Source: Agrostemma githago
Lineage: Eukaryota > Streptophyta > Magnoliopsida > Caryophyllales > Caryophyllaceae
NCBI GenBank assembly: GCA_958450325.1
Contig: OY288261.1
Span: 10,011,113 to 10,075,112, forward strand
Reading direction: 5' to 3'
DNA length: 64,000 nt
The position numbers were made by a program, and so were the translations under genes. Positions within the stretch are counted from its first letter, which is position 1. Every line of letters starts with the position of its first letter. Below, piece by piece: positions 32,572-43,893 of this stretch. The notes under the pieces are model-generated. The model saw only the letters and a list, made by a program, of their open reading frames with translations, ran no database searches and was not told the origin of the DNA.

Positions 32572-35443
32572 TTAATCACGAGTCCTTCAGGAACTCGTTC
32601 GATCAATCACTGTCATGTGCTGATAATTTATAATATAAGCTCCTTCCCGGAGTACTTATCAATCTAGGAGTATGATCTTCTTTTAAACATATATCCTGCA
32701 ATATATAACAATAATAATCTCGTGCATGCATGTATTACAAACAATGTCCTATAGTATATATATTCTAAACTAATGCTATGATGTAATCTTAACTAGTATG
32801 CAACGATAAAATAACTATATTACATGCACATGAGACTCAAATGCAAACTGTACAGTATATCTACCAATATTCATAATTAGATTAACTTGATGTCAATACG
32901 TGGACTCTAAGTCCATGAGCTCAATCTTAACCATAGATTGTACGTCAACAATCAAAATGGATTTTTTTAATATAAGATCCCTATTAGGGTCGAATGCGCG
33001 CAACTATTATTCGGTTCCACGAATTAATATATCGATATAATTTCATCGTCAGTACTGTTTAATGATATTTGAATCTGAATATATATGGTACCAATATTTT
33101 CATACAAGCCATCTATTATCATCAGATATCAGTGCCACTTCGGGACATTCAATTTCGTTACTCTTTACGAGTACCAACTGCCCATGCTTGCCATTTTCTT
33201 ATAACAAATGAACCGAATAAGACCCTCACACTACATAATGTGTGATTATTGAAAATTTGGCAAGAATCTCAATGTTCATTATTACATCTACTATCCATGA
33301 CTGATCTATAACTCGCTACACCACAAGGAGGGTGAATCTGTCTATAGTGAAATCATAAATTTCAATTTATAACATATTTAATAAGATAAGTAATCAAGCT
33401 GATATATCATCATATACATCATCATAACACAATGATTGAATCATTATTTATACTTCATAAACCTCTAATTGATGTATTTCATATTCAAAACAAGTCTCTA
33501 AACTTCTGGTTCAGTTGGGATCAACATTACTTGTTTATTTTTACCAGCTTTTCCTTATCAATCTCCCCCTAAGGTGGTAAAAACTATCATTACCTGATAG
33601 ATTTATCAACTGATATATCCACCTTAGGATTCGTCTCATATTTTATAGACTTTATCAACTGATTCTCTTCAGTAAAATAATATATTTGGGAGCTCAACTT
33701 AACGCAGTTGGTTTTTCACGTGCTGAGTTAAAATTGTCCATTCAGGAGATCATCATCATGTTCACATAATAATCGAATTTTGAACTCTGATTATATGGAC
33801 TACTCGTAAAATTTCGTGTGACTACAGGTCACGTAATTAATTAAAGCCGTAAAGGTCAACCGGATATGGACGTTCATCTCCATTTCCAACTACGAGTAGT
33901 ATTTAGATCTCTGATATTTTACATACTCAAAATCTCAGTGTATCATCTTGCCTTAAATATAATTTTAATGGTACACAAGAGAGTTTGATCAGCACGCCAT
34001 TAAATTCTTTCAAGATAAACGCCAGGTTTATCGAAACGGGTGTAAGAAGAACCCGGATGGCCTCAATTTGTCACATCTTTAATATTTTCGTGTCAACTTT
34101 ACCAGTTGATCGATTCTCATTCTGCTAAACTTTTGTTTAGCTACATTCTATCATATGTGCACAATAATTTTTCTCATATGGCCGTAGCGAATAATAGATG
34201 TGACATGACACAACTAGTGTTTAATAGGCAAGACCCGTCAATATTTCTTCCCAGAATATGACTATAGTACTCTTTGATTAATTCAATTTCATATGATAAT
34301 TATAATGATTGTAAATTGATCATTAATCAATTGATCATTTATTCGACCATATAAATACATGGTCAGATTATCACATTGTCTTCGCAATGTATTATGATCT
34401 TTACAGTACCATTTCCGGTAAAAAATATCAGTGTTTTTAAACGAACACATAATTAAAATATTCACCTCCTTGTACTTATTCAGTGTCGGTGACATAATTT
34501 TTATCACTTAATCAATATTTTATTTGATGTCATATTCATGTCACGAAATAATGATCGTTAATCGAATCTTTTATTCGTGTAATATCCGTTACCAGGAAAA
34601 ATGACTATTAATCAATCAACTATACGATACTCACGATTTTAATCCCCCTTTCCACTAACCAAATAACAATCTCCAAAATTTTCCCGCCTAATGCAAAATG
34701 GGCCTATTTTTGGGTTGGGCTTACATTGTCAGCCGAATATCTATACAAGTCCACAATTACTATCCTAAAACCAAATAGAAGAAGTGATTGGTTAATATCT
34801 ATATTTGATTGGGTTATAGTACAATTGTACGTGGTCTATCCTAAAACCAAATACTCCGTATCTATATTTGGTATAATTGCACAATTACCGAAGAAGGGGT
34901 CAAAAACTTACCTTACTTAAAAAGATTTTATAACGCACTTGGTAGAAATATTGGCATAATAAGCACTTAAAATTAAACTACGTACGAAGTACATTTTTGT
35001 CATAAGTTGGGTTATGTCAACATGAGTCTGAAATTATTATCTATCGTAATCATGTCCTAATCTATATATTTTCCATATATTATGCCATATATTATGCCAT
35101 ATAGTCCGTATATATGCCATAATTATTATATCATGTTATATTTCATCTCATATCAAGTTTCGTGTAATACCAATAATTGAAATCTCATATCAAGTTTCGT
35201 GTAATACCGATAATTGTATTTCTGAGTATCTTTGACAGTATAATTTCTAAAGGGTAATAGTATTAGAGTACCCTTAATAATATACTCCGTAACAATTATA
35301 CGCATGTGATATATATCATGTGTTATGTGATATATACATGTGTTATTTGAGTCTATACTAGAAGATATTACTCCGTATTATAATTTCTATATATTGTTAT
35401 GATATGTCATACTATTATGATATGCACAATCTTATTCCATATA
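32571..35443. other. Non-coding interior of the LARD-like element
   Basis: AT-rich sequence without supported coding frames. A 34-bp tandem duplication (ATATCAAGTTTCGTGTAATA) is at about 35151-35215. Confidence 0.5.
34652..34740. repeat. Copy 1 of a ~95-bp direct repeat
   Basis: CCACTAACCAAATAACAAT, CCAAAATTTTCC and GGGCCTATTTTTGGG occur here and in the same order at 36787-36893. The copies part company at an ATATCTA word in both. Possibly the flank of separate insertions or a duplicated fragment. Confidence 0.65.
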
Positions 35444-36663
35444 CTCCCTCCGTCCTACTAAAATTGTTCCGTATTTCTTTTTGGGTAGGTTCTTAAAGAT
35501 TGTCCCATTTCTCAACTTTCCTTTTTAATCTATTCTTTTTTACAACTTCGTCCCTACTAAGACAAAGTATTTACCATTTTGTCATTCCATTAACCCACAC
35601 CACCTCACACACCACCCTATAAAGTAGTCATAATTGCTTATAAGGATAAGTCCCATGGTACCCTCGAACTATGTCACATTACACATGGTACACCTGCTTT
35701 TAAGTTTGTTCCCATGGCAACCTTGAGTTTTATAATATAGTTCCCGGTTTGACCTTACCCAAATTTCTGTCATGACGCCATTAAATTATGACCAAAATTA
35801 ATCATAGTTGTTCCCATGGTACCCTTAAGTTTTCATAGGTGTTCTCATGGTACCCTTAAGTTTTTCATAGTTGTTCCCATGGTACCCTAAAAGGAAAGCA
35901 ACAACTCATTGAAGCCAAGCAACGACTAGTTTACTGAACTAGCCGTTACACAAGTGTTTATAAATTCACTTCCATTTCTATTTTGGCAAAAAAAGAACAA
36001 ACAATCCACACTTACTCGCTCAACCTTTTCACCTCTTTCTTCACTTCTACAAAAAATGGAAAAAATTGATGTTTTCGGATGATCGAGCTTCAAGGTTATG
36101 GTGATGAAGTTTTTCCATTTTTTTTACAAGTGAAGAAGGAGGTGAAAATGTTGGGTGAGTAAGTGTGGATTGTTTGATCTTCTTCTTCCAAAATAGAAAG
36201 GGGATTGAATTTATAAGCTCTTGTGTAACAGTTAGTTCAGTAAACTAATTGTTGTTTTGCTTCAATGAGTCGTTGCTTTTCTTTCAGGGATACCACGAGA
36301 ACAAATATGAAAACTTAAGGGTACCGTGGGAAAAACTATGAAAACTTAAGGGTACCATGGGAACAACAATGAAAACATAGGAGTACCATGGGAACACCTC
36401 TCTTTTTGAAGAAAAGTAGTTGTTAATTTTGGTCATAATTTAACGGCGTCATGACAGAAATTTGGGTAAGGGCAAATCGGGAACTAAACTATAAAACTCG
36501 AGGTTACCATGTGAACAAACTTAAAAGCAGGGGTACCATGTGTAATTTGACATAGTTCAAGGGTACCATGGGAAATTTCCGTTGCTTATATATCAAATCA
36601 TTACACAATTTTCTTAATTACCGTGCAAAAGTAAATGGGACAAACATTTTGGGACGAAGGGAG
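35444..36663. mobile_element. Stowaway (Tc1/mariner) MITE, split by a nested MITE
   Basis: It starts CTCCCTCCGTCC and ends GGGACGAAGGGAG, with TA on both sides (35442-35443, 36664-36665). Removing the nested element and one duplication copy leaves about 272 bp, a normal Stowaway size. Confidence 0.9.
35643..36581. mobile_element. Mutator-type MITE with long inverted arms
   Basis: 939 bp with a perfect 9-bp duplication TTGCTTATA (35634-35642 and 36582-36590), the Mutator length. Arms of at least 250 bp are inverted copies (CCCATGGTACCCT, GTCATGACG, CCCAAATTTCTG). Several GGTACC-type words recur towards the centre. No transposase frame. Confidence 0.9.
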
Positions 36664-36786
36664 TATCATATACAATCTTATTCTATATATCATGTTAATT
36701 GATTGATTGATAAATTGTGCAATTAATTGATTGATTGATTGATTGATTGATGTGATATCCTACCGTTTAATATCGTCGAATCAATT

Positions 36787-36893
36787 CCACTAACCAAATA
36801 ACAATTCTCCAAAATTTTCCGGCCTACTACCATATGGGCCTATTTTTGGGTCATTTAGTATATTTGGTTGGGCTAATATTGTCAAATAAATAT
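36787..36893. repeat. Copy 2 of the ~95-bp direct repeat
   Basis: Same word order as 34652-34740 with a ~20-bp insertion after GGGCCTATTTTTGGG. Confidence 0.65.
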
Positions 36894-36899
36894 CTACTT

Positions 36900-37849
36900 G
36901 ATATACTACATATAATCCTACTCCGTTATTAAGGCTAAATATATGCTAAATATACGTTATATATATATATATATATATGCTAAATATATCATATCATAAT
37001 ATCATATATACCGTGCATCATTAAAAATATATGCTAGATATATGGTAAATATAACATCATGACTGATATGACAAGTATTTTTTACAATATCTATGATTTG
37101 TGTCAGTATATACTACATAGCGAGAGTGTATATATAACAGCGGAAATACATTTTATTTTTGTAATAATCATGACTGATATAAGATTGTAATTAAATATTA
37201 TATTGTAATCCCCTATTACCTAAAAGAATAAAAATTCTCAAAACTTTTCTCGCCTAAATTTTAAGCTCTCAATTTGGACAAAATCAATATAACAAATAAA
37301 GAAAAAACCACACTCAATTATCAATCATATCATATAAAGAATACTTACGGGTTAAATATTTAAAGACTAATAATGGGTGCATTGATGAAAACAAATTAAT
37401 ATAGTTGCTTAAATTTCTAACAATAATTATGAAGTATTTTTATGAACAAATGATATATACTGAAATTATAAAGAATAATTACATCTAAACATCAAGAATA
37501 TAGAATTATACTCTATTTGAAAATAAATTTAAAGTGAATATACATTTCACAATTTACACAAATTATTCTTATATTAAAAAAAATATTTAAAAAAGAAATG
37601 ATTGTCTCGAGAAATATGAATGACAAATAAAACAGAGAGGTAGTAATTTTTTGGATTACATATATATTAGTTGAGGTCGTTATCTTGATTAATTATGTAA
37701 TTTCAAATTATTTTTTTATATCCAAATACAATGATAAAAATCATGAAAAATTATCAGGTTTCTAATTTAAATCTATTTTCTATAAATAATTAACTAAAAT
37801 AAATAAATTTCTACAAATACCGTGCATAAATGCACGGGGTCTATACTAG
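36900..37849 (+). mobile_element. Helitron-type 3' end; 5' end not located
   Basis: CCGTGCATAAATGCACGG (37820-37837) forms a 7-bp-arm hairpin, followed by GGTCTATACTAG and then T. This matches the Helitron 3' structure: hairpin, short spacer, CTRR, insertion before T. The left coordinate is only nominal; I could not identify a convincing A-TC start. The sequence before it is AT-rich and non-coding. Confidence 0.5.
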
Positions 37850-39698
37850 TATCGCATTAATTTGCTCAACCATGACACATGGATATGAGACATCACGCAT
37901 AATTTCTTTAAGCCATTTTCAAAATAATGTGTCTGTACGACTACATAATTTGTATGAAAATAAAATATACGAGTATTACATCATGAAAATATGATAATAC
38001 CATTCGCTTCAGGAAATGTTTATATTATTTTGATACGAATATCAACTGTTAAGAGTATTTCATACTTTGCAAACATTCATGAATAAACATCAAGTTTATT
38101 CTTAATTTTGATACTCCAAATAATATTCACTGCACGCAAAGTGAAAATTTGTAAAACACCGTGAACTACATGTCACGGTTTCAATATTGGTCAACACTAT
38201 GAATTTCTCGTCATAGGTTCAATATATGTAAACATTATGAATTTCAGGTTATGGTGTGCGTGTCAAAATTCCAACTCGTATATAATTTTTCTTCCTCTCA
38301 TATCGAAACTTCGCGTATATGAGGGTCACATGAATCTTCATGAGATATTTACTTTCATCAATTAACGAATTTGACTCAATTAAGTCACATCATAAGGCTC
38401 AATTAAGGCCGCAATATCAGGCTTAACAATATGTCATGATCTTGACCTGCTCTTCGAGCACGGTCTTATCAGATGTCACATTCATTTCATGGAATGGACT
38501 CAACCAATTGAAATAAATTATTCGTCTTTCAATACTAATTATATTATTCTGTTCAACTTCGGGTGAACGTGGAATTAATCCAGAGGATTTCTCATGACCT
38601 CTCTTCACGATATCACTTTAAAGTTGAATCACAATACTTTGACAATAATAAGTGATATTAAACACGGTACAATTTCATGTACTCTCTCCAATAATTTTAA
38701 TTTCAATTTGAAATTGATATGAAAATGGTACAATTTCATGTACTTTACTCACAAATTTTATCAACTTCAACTTTAAAGTGATACTTAGCTCGGTACAATT
38801 TCATGTACGTACTCACACGGAATATATTTTTCATGATACAATGTCTTTGAGGCTACTTTATTTCCGCTATATCATGATAACATATTTTCTGAGACAGCTG
38901 TATCAGCATATTTATCACCCAAAATAATCATGTATACTTCAGGTATACAATCTTTTATGAAAGATCTGTCCAAAATATTTGTTACCATACAGGATAACAT
39001 TATTTCCACCGCTCATAGTTATAAATTAAAATATCTTTGGAACTTCAGGTCCAAAATTATATGAGCATTCATCATATGGATATTAACATTGAAATTGATC
39101 CATAGATATATACAGTCTACGAGACTGAAATAAATAATTAAACACCTTTATAAAAGGTTGAAGATAGAAAATATCGTATCCTCATATGAACTTCTCGTAT
39201 ATTGGATTATGGCTTCCAAAATAGATACATTCATATACATGGTCTATAAGACCAATTTATCATACATCTTCTATTAAAAGAAGAAAATTCGTAACTTTGA
39301 CCTCTTGCCATATTTTTTCCTGTTGATAATATCAAGAAGATCATTAATATAAATATCAAGATCCACTTGTTGTATGAATATCGCATGCAAGGCTCATTTG
39401 GGAGGAACAGAAAACTCACGTACACCTTCAATTTCAATATTCTAATTTCTAATTTGCAGCAATTTTTTTTTTAGAAGAGAGAACAATCTAGTCTTAGTTG
39501 ATGTGGTATTTTCAATATGTACGAACATTCTGGTATTGAAAACCAAATTCCAACAATCGAAAGCAATTTTCTAATCCAATTGAAAGCAAATTTTCTAATC
39601 CAAAGTATATTATCGGCTTATTGTAAAAATAACAATAAAAATTGATCTATAATGTGCAGATCTATAATGGTATATGAGTTACGGTTTACCCGTATGTC
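37850..39698. other. Non-coding interior of the LARD-like element
   Basis: No coding region. GGTACAATTTCATGTAC occurs three times (about 38664, 38729 and 38799) in an otherwise AT-rich stretch. Confidence 0.5.
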
Positions 39699-41983
39699 TG
39701 TGGACATGACATAGGTCCACCCCGACGCGGCCACGCGCGGGTTTGGGGAGGCGAATGAATCTCCATATGAGAATGGATCGAATTGAAATTTAAATCGAAG
39801 TTGGAGTCGCCACCGAACTTTGTGGGAGTTCGGGCCCGTTCGAACCCACTCTATGTCGTAGTGGGACGTATACAAAATACGGCCCATTCCGATTTCAGAG
39901 TTTATTGGGTTCGTCCCTTGCATTTGATACTGATACCGACATTATCGGATACCGTGTATTGAATGACTCTCGTTGCCAATGGTTTCAAACATCCGGAAAT
40001 CGAGGTTCTGAGTAAGGGGTGAGGATATGTGTTGGGAAGTTCACAAAGAACACCCAACCCCGCCCGCACATTAGCGGCCTCTACTAGGATATCGTTTGAT
40101 TTTTGAATACGCGCGTTAGTAATACGATGAATGTTATGCAAACATTGTTTTCCTAAACATGTGAGGAATTGAATAGGTTACTAAGTCGATTTTAATGCAA
40201 CTAAAATTAACGTCAAAGTTGTATTTTAGCATGTGAGATTCGTCTTAGTATAATAAAACAAACAAAAAAAGAAATTGCTACAAACACGAACAAACAAGTT
40301 AGTAACGGTTTGTAAATCGAATAAACAATATAAATATGACGATATGCATGATTATGACACGTGATGGATTAACACGTGTTGACCGAGGTCAAGAAAAAAA
40401 ATATATCGAAACCTGAAATATGCCAAGGAAAACCATCGTTTTAATAAAGCAAAGATGTTAGAAGAAATAAGACGGAATTGCGTTTTGATGCTGCGGATTT
40501 CAGGAGGCCGCGCGACCCGCGCGAACATGGCGCGACTCGCGTGAGAAGGCGACTTGCCCGGGATGCACGCGACTCGCGTACCGGGCTGTTTTCAAAAATT
40601 TTTTCCGGAAAATTAATAGCTTTATTAAATCGCGTACAAATATTGCATGATTTATACTCGATTTAATTTTGCGATATTCGTTATATTCGATATTCGATAT
40701 TCGATTATGAAATCGATATCAAATACTCGGAATGATTTTTTAGAAAAAAGAAAAGGTTTTAAAAATCGTTTTGTAAAATTAAACTAAAAAAACGATGTTT
40801 GATTCTCTCCGCATTAAAAATCGTCGTATTATATTTTTAAGACCGTGTAACGATTTTTAGCATCAACGAGATTAATTTAGTTCTTTTTAGATACGATATT
40901 CGACTATAGAGTCGATATCGTATTTTGAGAACGTTTGTTTTATATGAAAATAGTTTGTAGTATCGATATTAGAAATAAAAAAAAATGCGACGACGACCCA
41001 TAAAAAAACGGACGACCGACGATGACGAGACGAGAGAAAAAAAACGAGAGAAGGGAAGAGAGAAAGGAGAAGTCGGGTTTGATTTTTACACCCTCAACCT
41101 ACATGCTTTGTTTACTCGGAACGGGGCTCGTCGGAATGTGGCTTAGGCACGGGAGCGTCGAGTTAATGTCGGTGAGTTATGGTGGTTTTAGTCGTGTAGG
41201 GTGTCGGGTAAGAGGCGGCCGGTTCTAAGGCTAAAGCGGCGTGATCTCGGGTTGTAATATCGGTTGCTCGATGCTATGTGTGTGTATGCTATTGCTAATG
41301 AATGTGTGTCGGGAATTATGTTGTTGTGAATTGTTTGTGTTTTTATGTGTCGATGATGGATGAATATTGTGTTGTGAGAGGGTCCTATTTATATGAGTGG
41401 TGCTCGATTGAAGCTAGGAGAGGTAACCTTGCTTGGGTGATAAGAAATACCGGTTAGGATAGGAAAGGTAAGCAATTCGAGTAGAACGAGGATTCCGTTT
41501 CTTGGTGGAGAAGGCATTGAGCCGGCTGGAATGAGAGTACTCGGCCGAGTACTCCTTGTGCTCGGTGGAGTGCTCGGTCGGGAATCCTATTGGGGATCGA
41601 ATTCTATCCTTAATCGGAATTGTTTAATATTTTGTAGTTGATTTTTTGTAGTGTTTGAGCTCGAATCATACACGTGAGGTGACACGGCTGACTTGCATGT
41701 CTCGAAAATATCTTTGACCGGGTTTTGACTCAGTCGCTAAAAGACGGTTTTGCCCCTGGTGTCAGATTCGATCCAAATTAGTCTTATTTGACTCGAAACG
41801 ACCCAGTGGGCCTGAATTTGAGGTTGGTTTCGTGAGATTTGTACTCCGTAAAAAGCCCAAGCCAAATGCCAATGATTTTGAGCCCGTTTTCGAGTATGTT
41901 AAAGCATGTTTGCGTCCGATCATCATCGGATGTTTGTCGGAAACTGCTATAGACACCTGGCGGTCAAAATGTGGGTGTCTACA
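39699..41983 (-). repeat. Solo LTR of a Tat-type Ty3/gypsy element
   Basis: 2285 bp; minus strand TGTAGACACCCACATTTT at the start and CATGTCCACA at the end, the same termini as the LTR at 53093-55244, with long matching stretches (for example 39715-40090 against 54860-55240). Perfect ATGTC duplication at 39694-39698 and 41984-41988. A minus-strand TATA box (CATATAAATAGG) is near 41386-41397. It lies inside the LARD-like element and contains its own clusters of CGCGACTCGCG and ACTCGGCCGAGT dyads. Confidence 0.92.
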
Positions 41984-42180
41984 ATGTCATAAAGACGATT
42001 TAACCGTAAAACAATAACATTGAAAATAAAATGATGAATCACCGCACAAAATAAGTCGGCTATCATATAATTGACAAACAGATCGAAACTAAGTACGAAG
42101 TCAGTTATCATATAAAATTATGATACCTTACTCGTAAAGTAAAAAAAATTAGGGAAAAATAAAATTAAGGCTAGAGACTC

Positions 42181-42192
42181 GTGCTGATAACG
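42181..42192 (-). promoter_or_regulatory. Primer binding site of the LARD-like element
   Basis: Minus strand CGTTATCAGCAC directly follows the 5' LTR. It resembles, imperfectly, the tRNA-Met-derived TGGTATCAGAGC. Confidence 0.55.
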
Positions 42193-42364
42193 TGTTGTGA
42201 AAGAAAGAGAGAAGAGAAACTAGAGAGATAAGAGAATGAGAGAAATTAGAGAGATGTTTATTCATCTCATCAAGGGGCATATATATAGTACACGGTACAT
42301 CTAGGGTTACATCATAATGGGCTTATAAGGTCCGATGGACATCCACATATTATGTTTCATAACA
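42193..42364 (-). repeat. 5' LTR (minus orientation) of the LARD-like element
   Basis: 172 bp, differs from 31499-31670 at two positions by eye (T for C in the AAATTAGAG word, G for A in AATGGGCTT). Confidence 0.9.
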
Positions 42365-42659
42365 CATATACTAATATAGCCTTCAATCTTGGGTAGTTGT
42401 GTGAGAATTGAGGGAAAAATAAAAACTGAAGATGAATGGAAAGGTGTGCAAGGGGGTTCGAACCCCCACCAACAATGCCAAATTGCCAAGTCCCAAGCAC
42501 CAACCTCATTACCAACGCGCCATACTATTTCTGATTGTTCCTTGCACACGTAAATTGTACAAGTACTTAGCATAAGTTATTTTTTCGAAAAAAAATGAAA
42601 ACCGAAGGGTGCGCACGTGGGGTGCTGTGCGCACCCCTAGGTCCGCCCCTGGCGATAGA

Positions 42660-42870
42660 CATGAACAATATGATAACTGTTTTGTTACAAGAGACCCATA
42701 AACAGTAGATTGTCAGTGCGACTTGTATAAGACAGGGTAATCTACTTTGAGTTTCATCTAAATTGTCTGATGCATTACCTTATCAAAAAAAAAAAATGAA
42801 GCTTAATTGCTGCACTGATCTAATCATTCTTGGATTTATGCGAGCGAGCTTCAACTACTGAACTCATGTT
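42660..42870. other. Spacer, nothing recognised
   Basis: No coding frame or repeat recognised between the hAT-like element and the copia solo-LTR candidate. Confidence 0.5.
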
Positions 42871-42875
42871 GATCT

Positions 42876-43623
42876 TGTTAGCAATAGACTAATAAAAGAA
42901 GGAACGACCTTAGCTATTGCGGCGTGACAAGTCACTGTCCTAATGTCGAATTTGTCTCGTACACTACACACAGTTTTTTTTATGACAATCGATCCCCAGG
43001 ATTACACAACGTTTACAGCTTCGGTGTACACGGAACTGCAAATTGAACCTCACCAAGAACGTTGGCAAGTAACTTCAGAATATACAATAGAATAGAGATT
43101 GGAATATTTCAGTGTAATATAAGAGAAGAGAGAATTGTTGTTGTGTTTGAAACTGAAGGAAGGGGAGATATATATAGTAATGTTTGACGGAGAAACCAAA
43201 ACTCCATTAATGGAGGCAGGAAAAAAACGAGAAGGGTAGGTGGCTTGTACCTACCACGTTCAGACTCCCATACGTAAAAGCAGGGTTACATATGCACCGC
43301 AAGTGTTCTACCAAAGAACAAAGCTCGAGCCAAGCAAGCACGCGCGTGTGGTTTAAGGCCAAACCCGTACACCCCCATAATAGGCCCACTTTACTACAAG
43401 TAATCAATCAAGGAAGGATGAAACTTATAAACATAATGTCTTCCTCCTATTTTTCCAATGTGGGATAACAACTACAAGAAAAGCTAAAAAAACTAGCTAA
43501 CTTTGTCAAGGTGGGATAAATCCCAAACTCCTTGTTTTCTCAATGTGGGACAAAAACAAAAGAACTTATTTTGAAGCATACAACCAAACAATTAAATTGA
43601 CGATGTCAGATGACAATCCAACA
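42876..43623 (-). repeat. Copia-type solo LTR candidate
   Basis: 748 bp; plus strand TGTTAGCAAT to ATCCAACA, i.e. TGTTGGATTGTC on the minus strand, a frequent copia LTR start. Flanking 5-mers are GATCT and AATCT (4 of 5). A minus-strand TATATATAT box sits near 43168, and words such as CCCACATTGG/AAAATAGGAGG are typical of such LTRs. Confidence 0.6.
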
Positions 43624-43786
43624 AATCTGACTATTTAAGAAGCAAATAAGGAACTACTTGTGGTACTCTTATCTTCCTGCTGCGAGTAAAAAGTTGGACT
43701 ACGAATCTTCCATTTGAGATAAGTACTATTGCAATGTTTAAATCTTGGTTGAGCAGTAAAAAAGAATGGACAAAGTTAGTAACTAC

Positions 43787-43893
43787 GTGTACACACCCGC
43801 ATTTTGCCTACTTGTGTCTATAGAAGTCACAAACAAAACACCTGATGATGATCGGACATTAACATGCATCAATACGCTCGAATACGGACTCGG
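43787..43893 (+). repeat. Truncated Tat LTR start
   Basis: GTGTACACACCCGCATTTTG followed by ATGATGATCGGAC and GCTCGAATACGG parallels the first ~107 bp of the LTR at 53093. It stops exactly where the next element's TGTAACACCCC begins, so it was probably cut by that insertion. The rest was not found on the other side. Confidence 0.7.

Larger units (their letters stand above)
31499..42364 (-). mobile_element. Young non-coding copia-type element (LARD-like), 10.9 kb
   Basis: 172-bp LTRs at 31499-31670 and 42193-42364 differ at only two positions by eye. Target duplication CATAT is perfect (31494-31498 and 42365-42369). Orientation is minus: a purine run (CCAAGGGGGAG on the minus strand) abuts the left LTR and CGTTATCAGCAC abuts the right LTR as primer site. 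The interior contains several nested insertions and no gag or pol frame longer than short chance frames. It inserted into the hAT-like element. Confidence 0.9.
30586..42651. mobile_element. hAT-like element split by a 10.9-kb retrotransposon
   Basis: The left terminus CAGTGACGGACCCAG and inverted right terminus CAGGGGCGGACCTAG match the hAT-type CAGGGGCGGACC end. Flanking 8-mers are ACGATAGA (30578-30585) and GCGATAGA (42652-42659), 7 of 8 identical, the hAT duplication length. Without the nested copia element it is about 1.2 kb, with no transposase. The right part carries a GGGGGTTCGAACCCCC stretch. Confidence 0.7.

Noticed and set aside
32409..32667. Frames with long Tyr-Ile runs
   Set aside because: They are translations of the TA microsatellite. 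The same holds at 48043-48321.
42446..42520. tRNA-like T-arm GGGGGTTCGAACCCCC
   Set aside because: On neither strand could I complete acceptor, D and anticodon arms around it; it lies in the hAT-like element, where such words are common.
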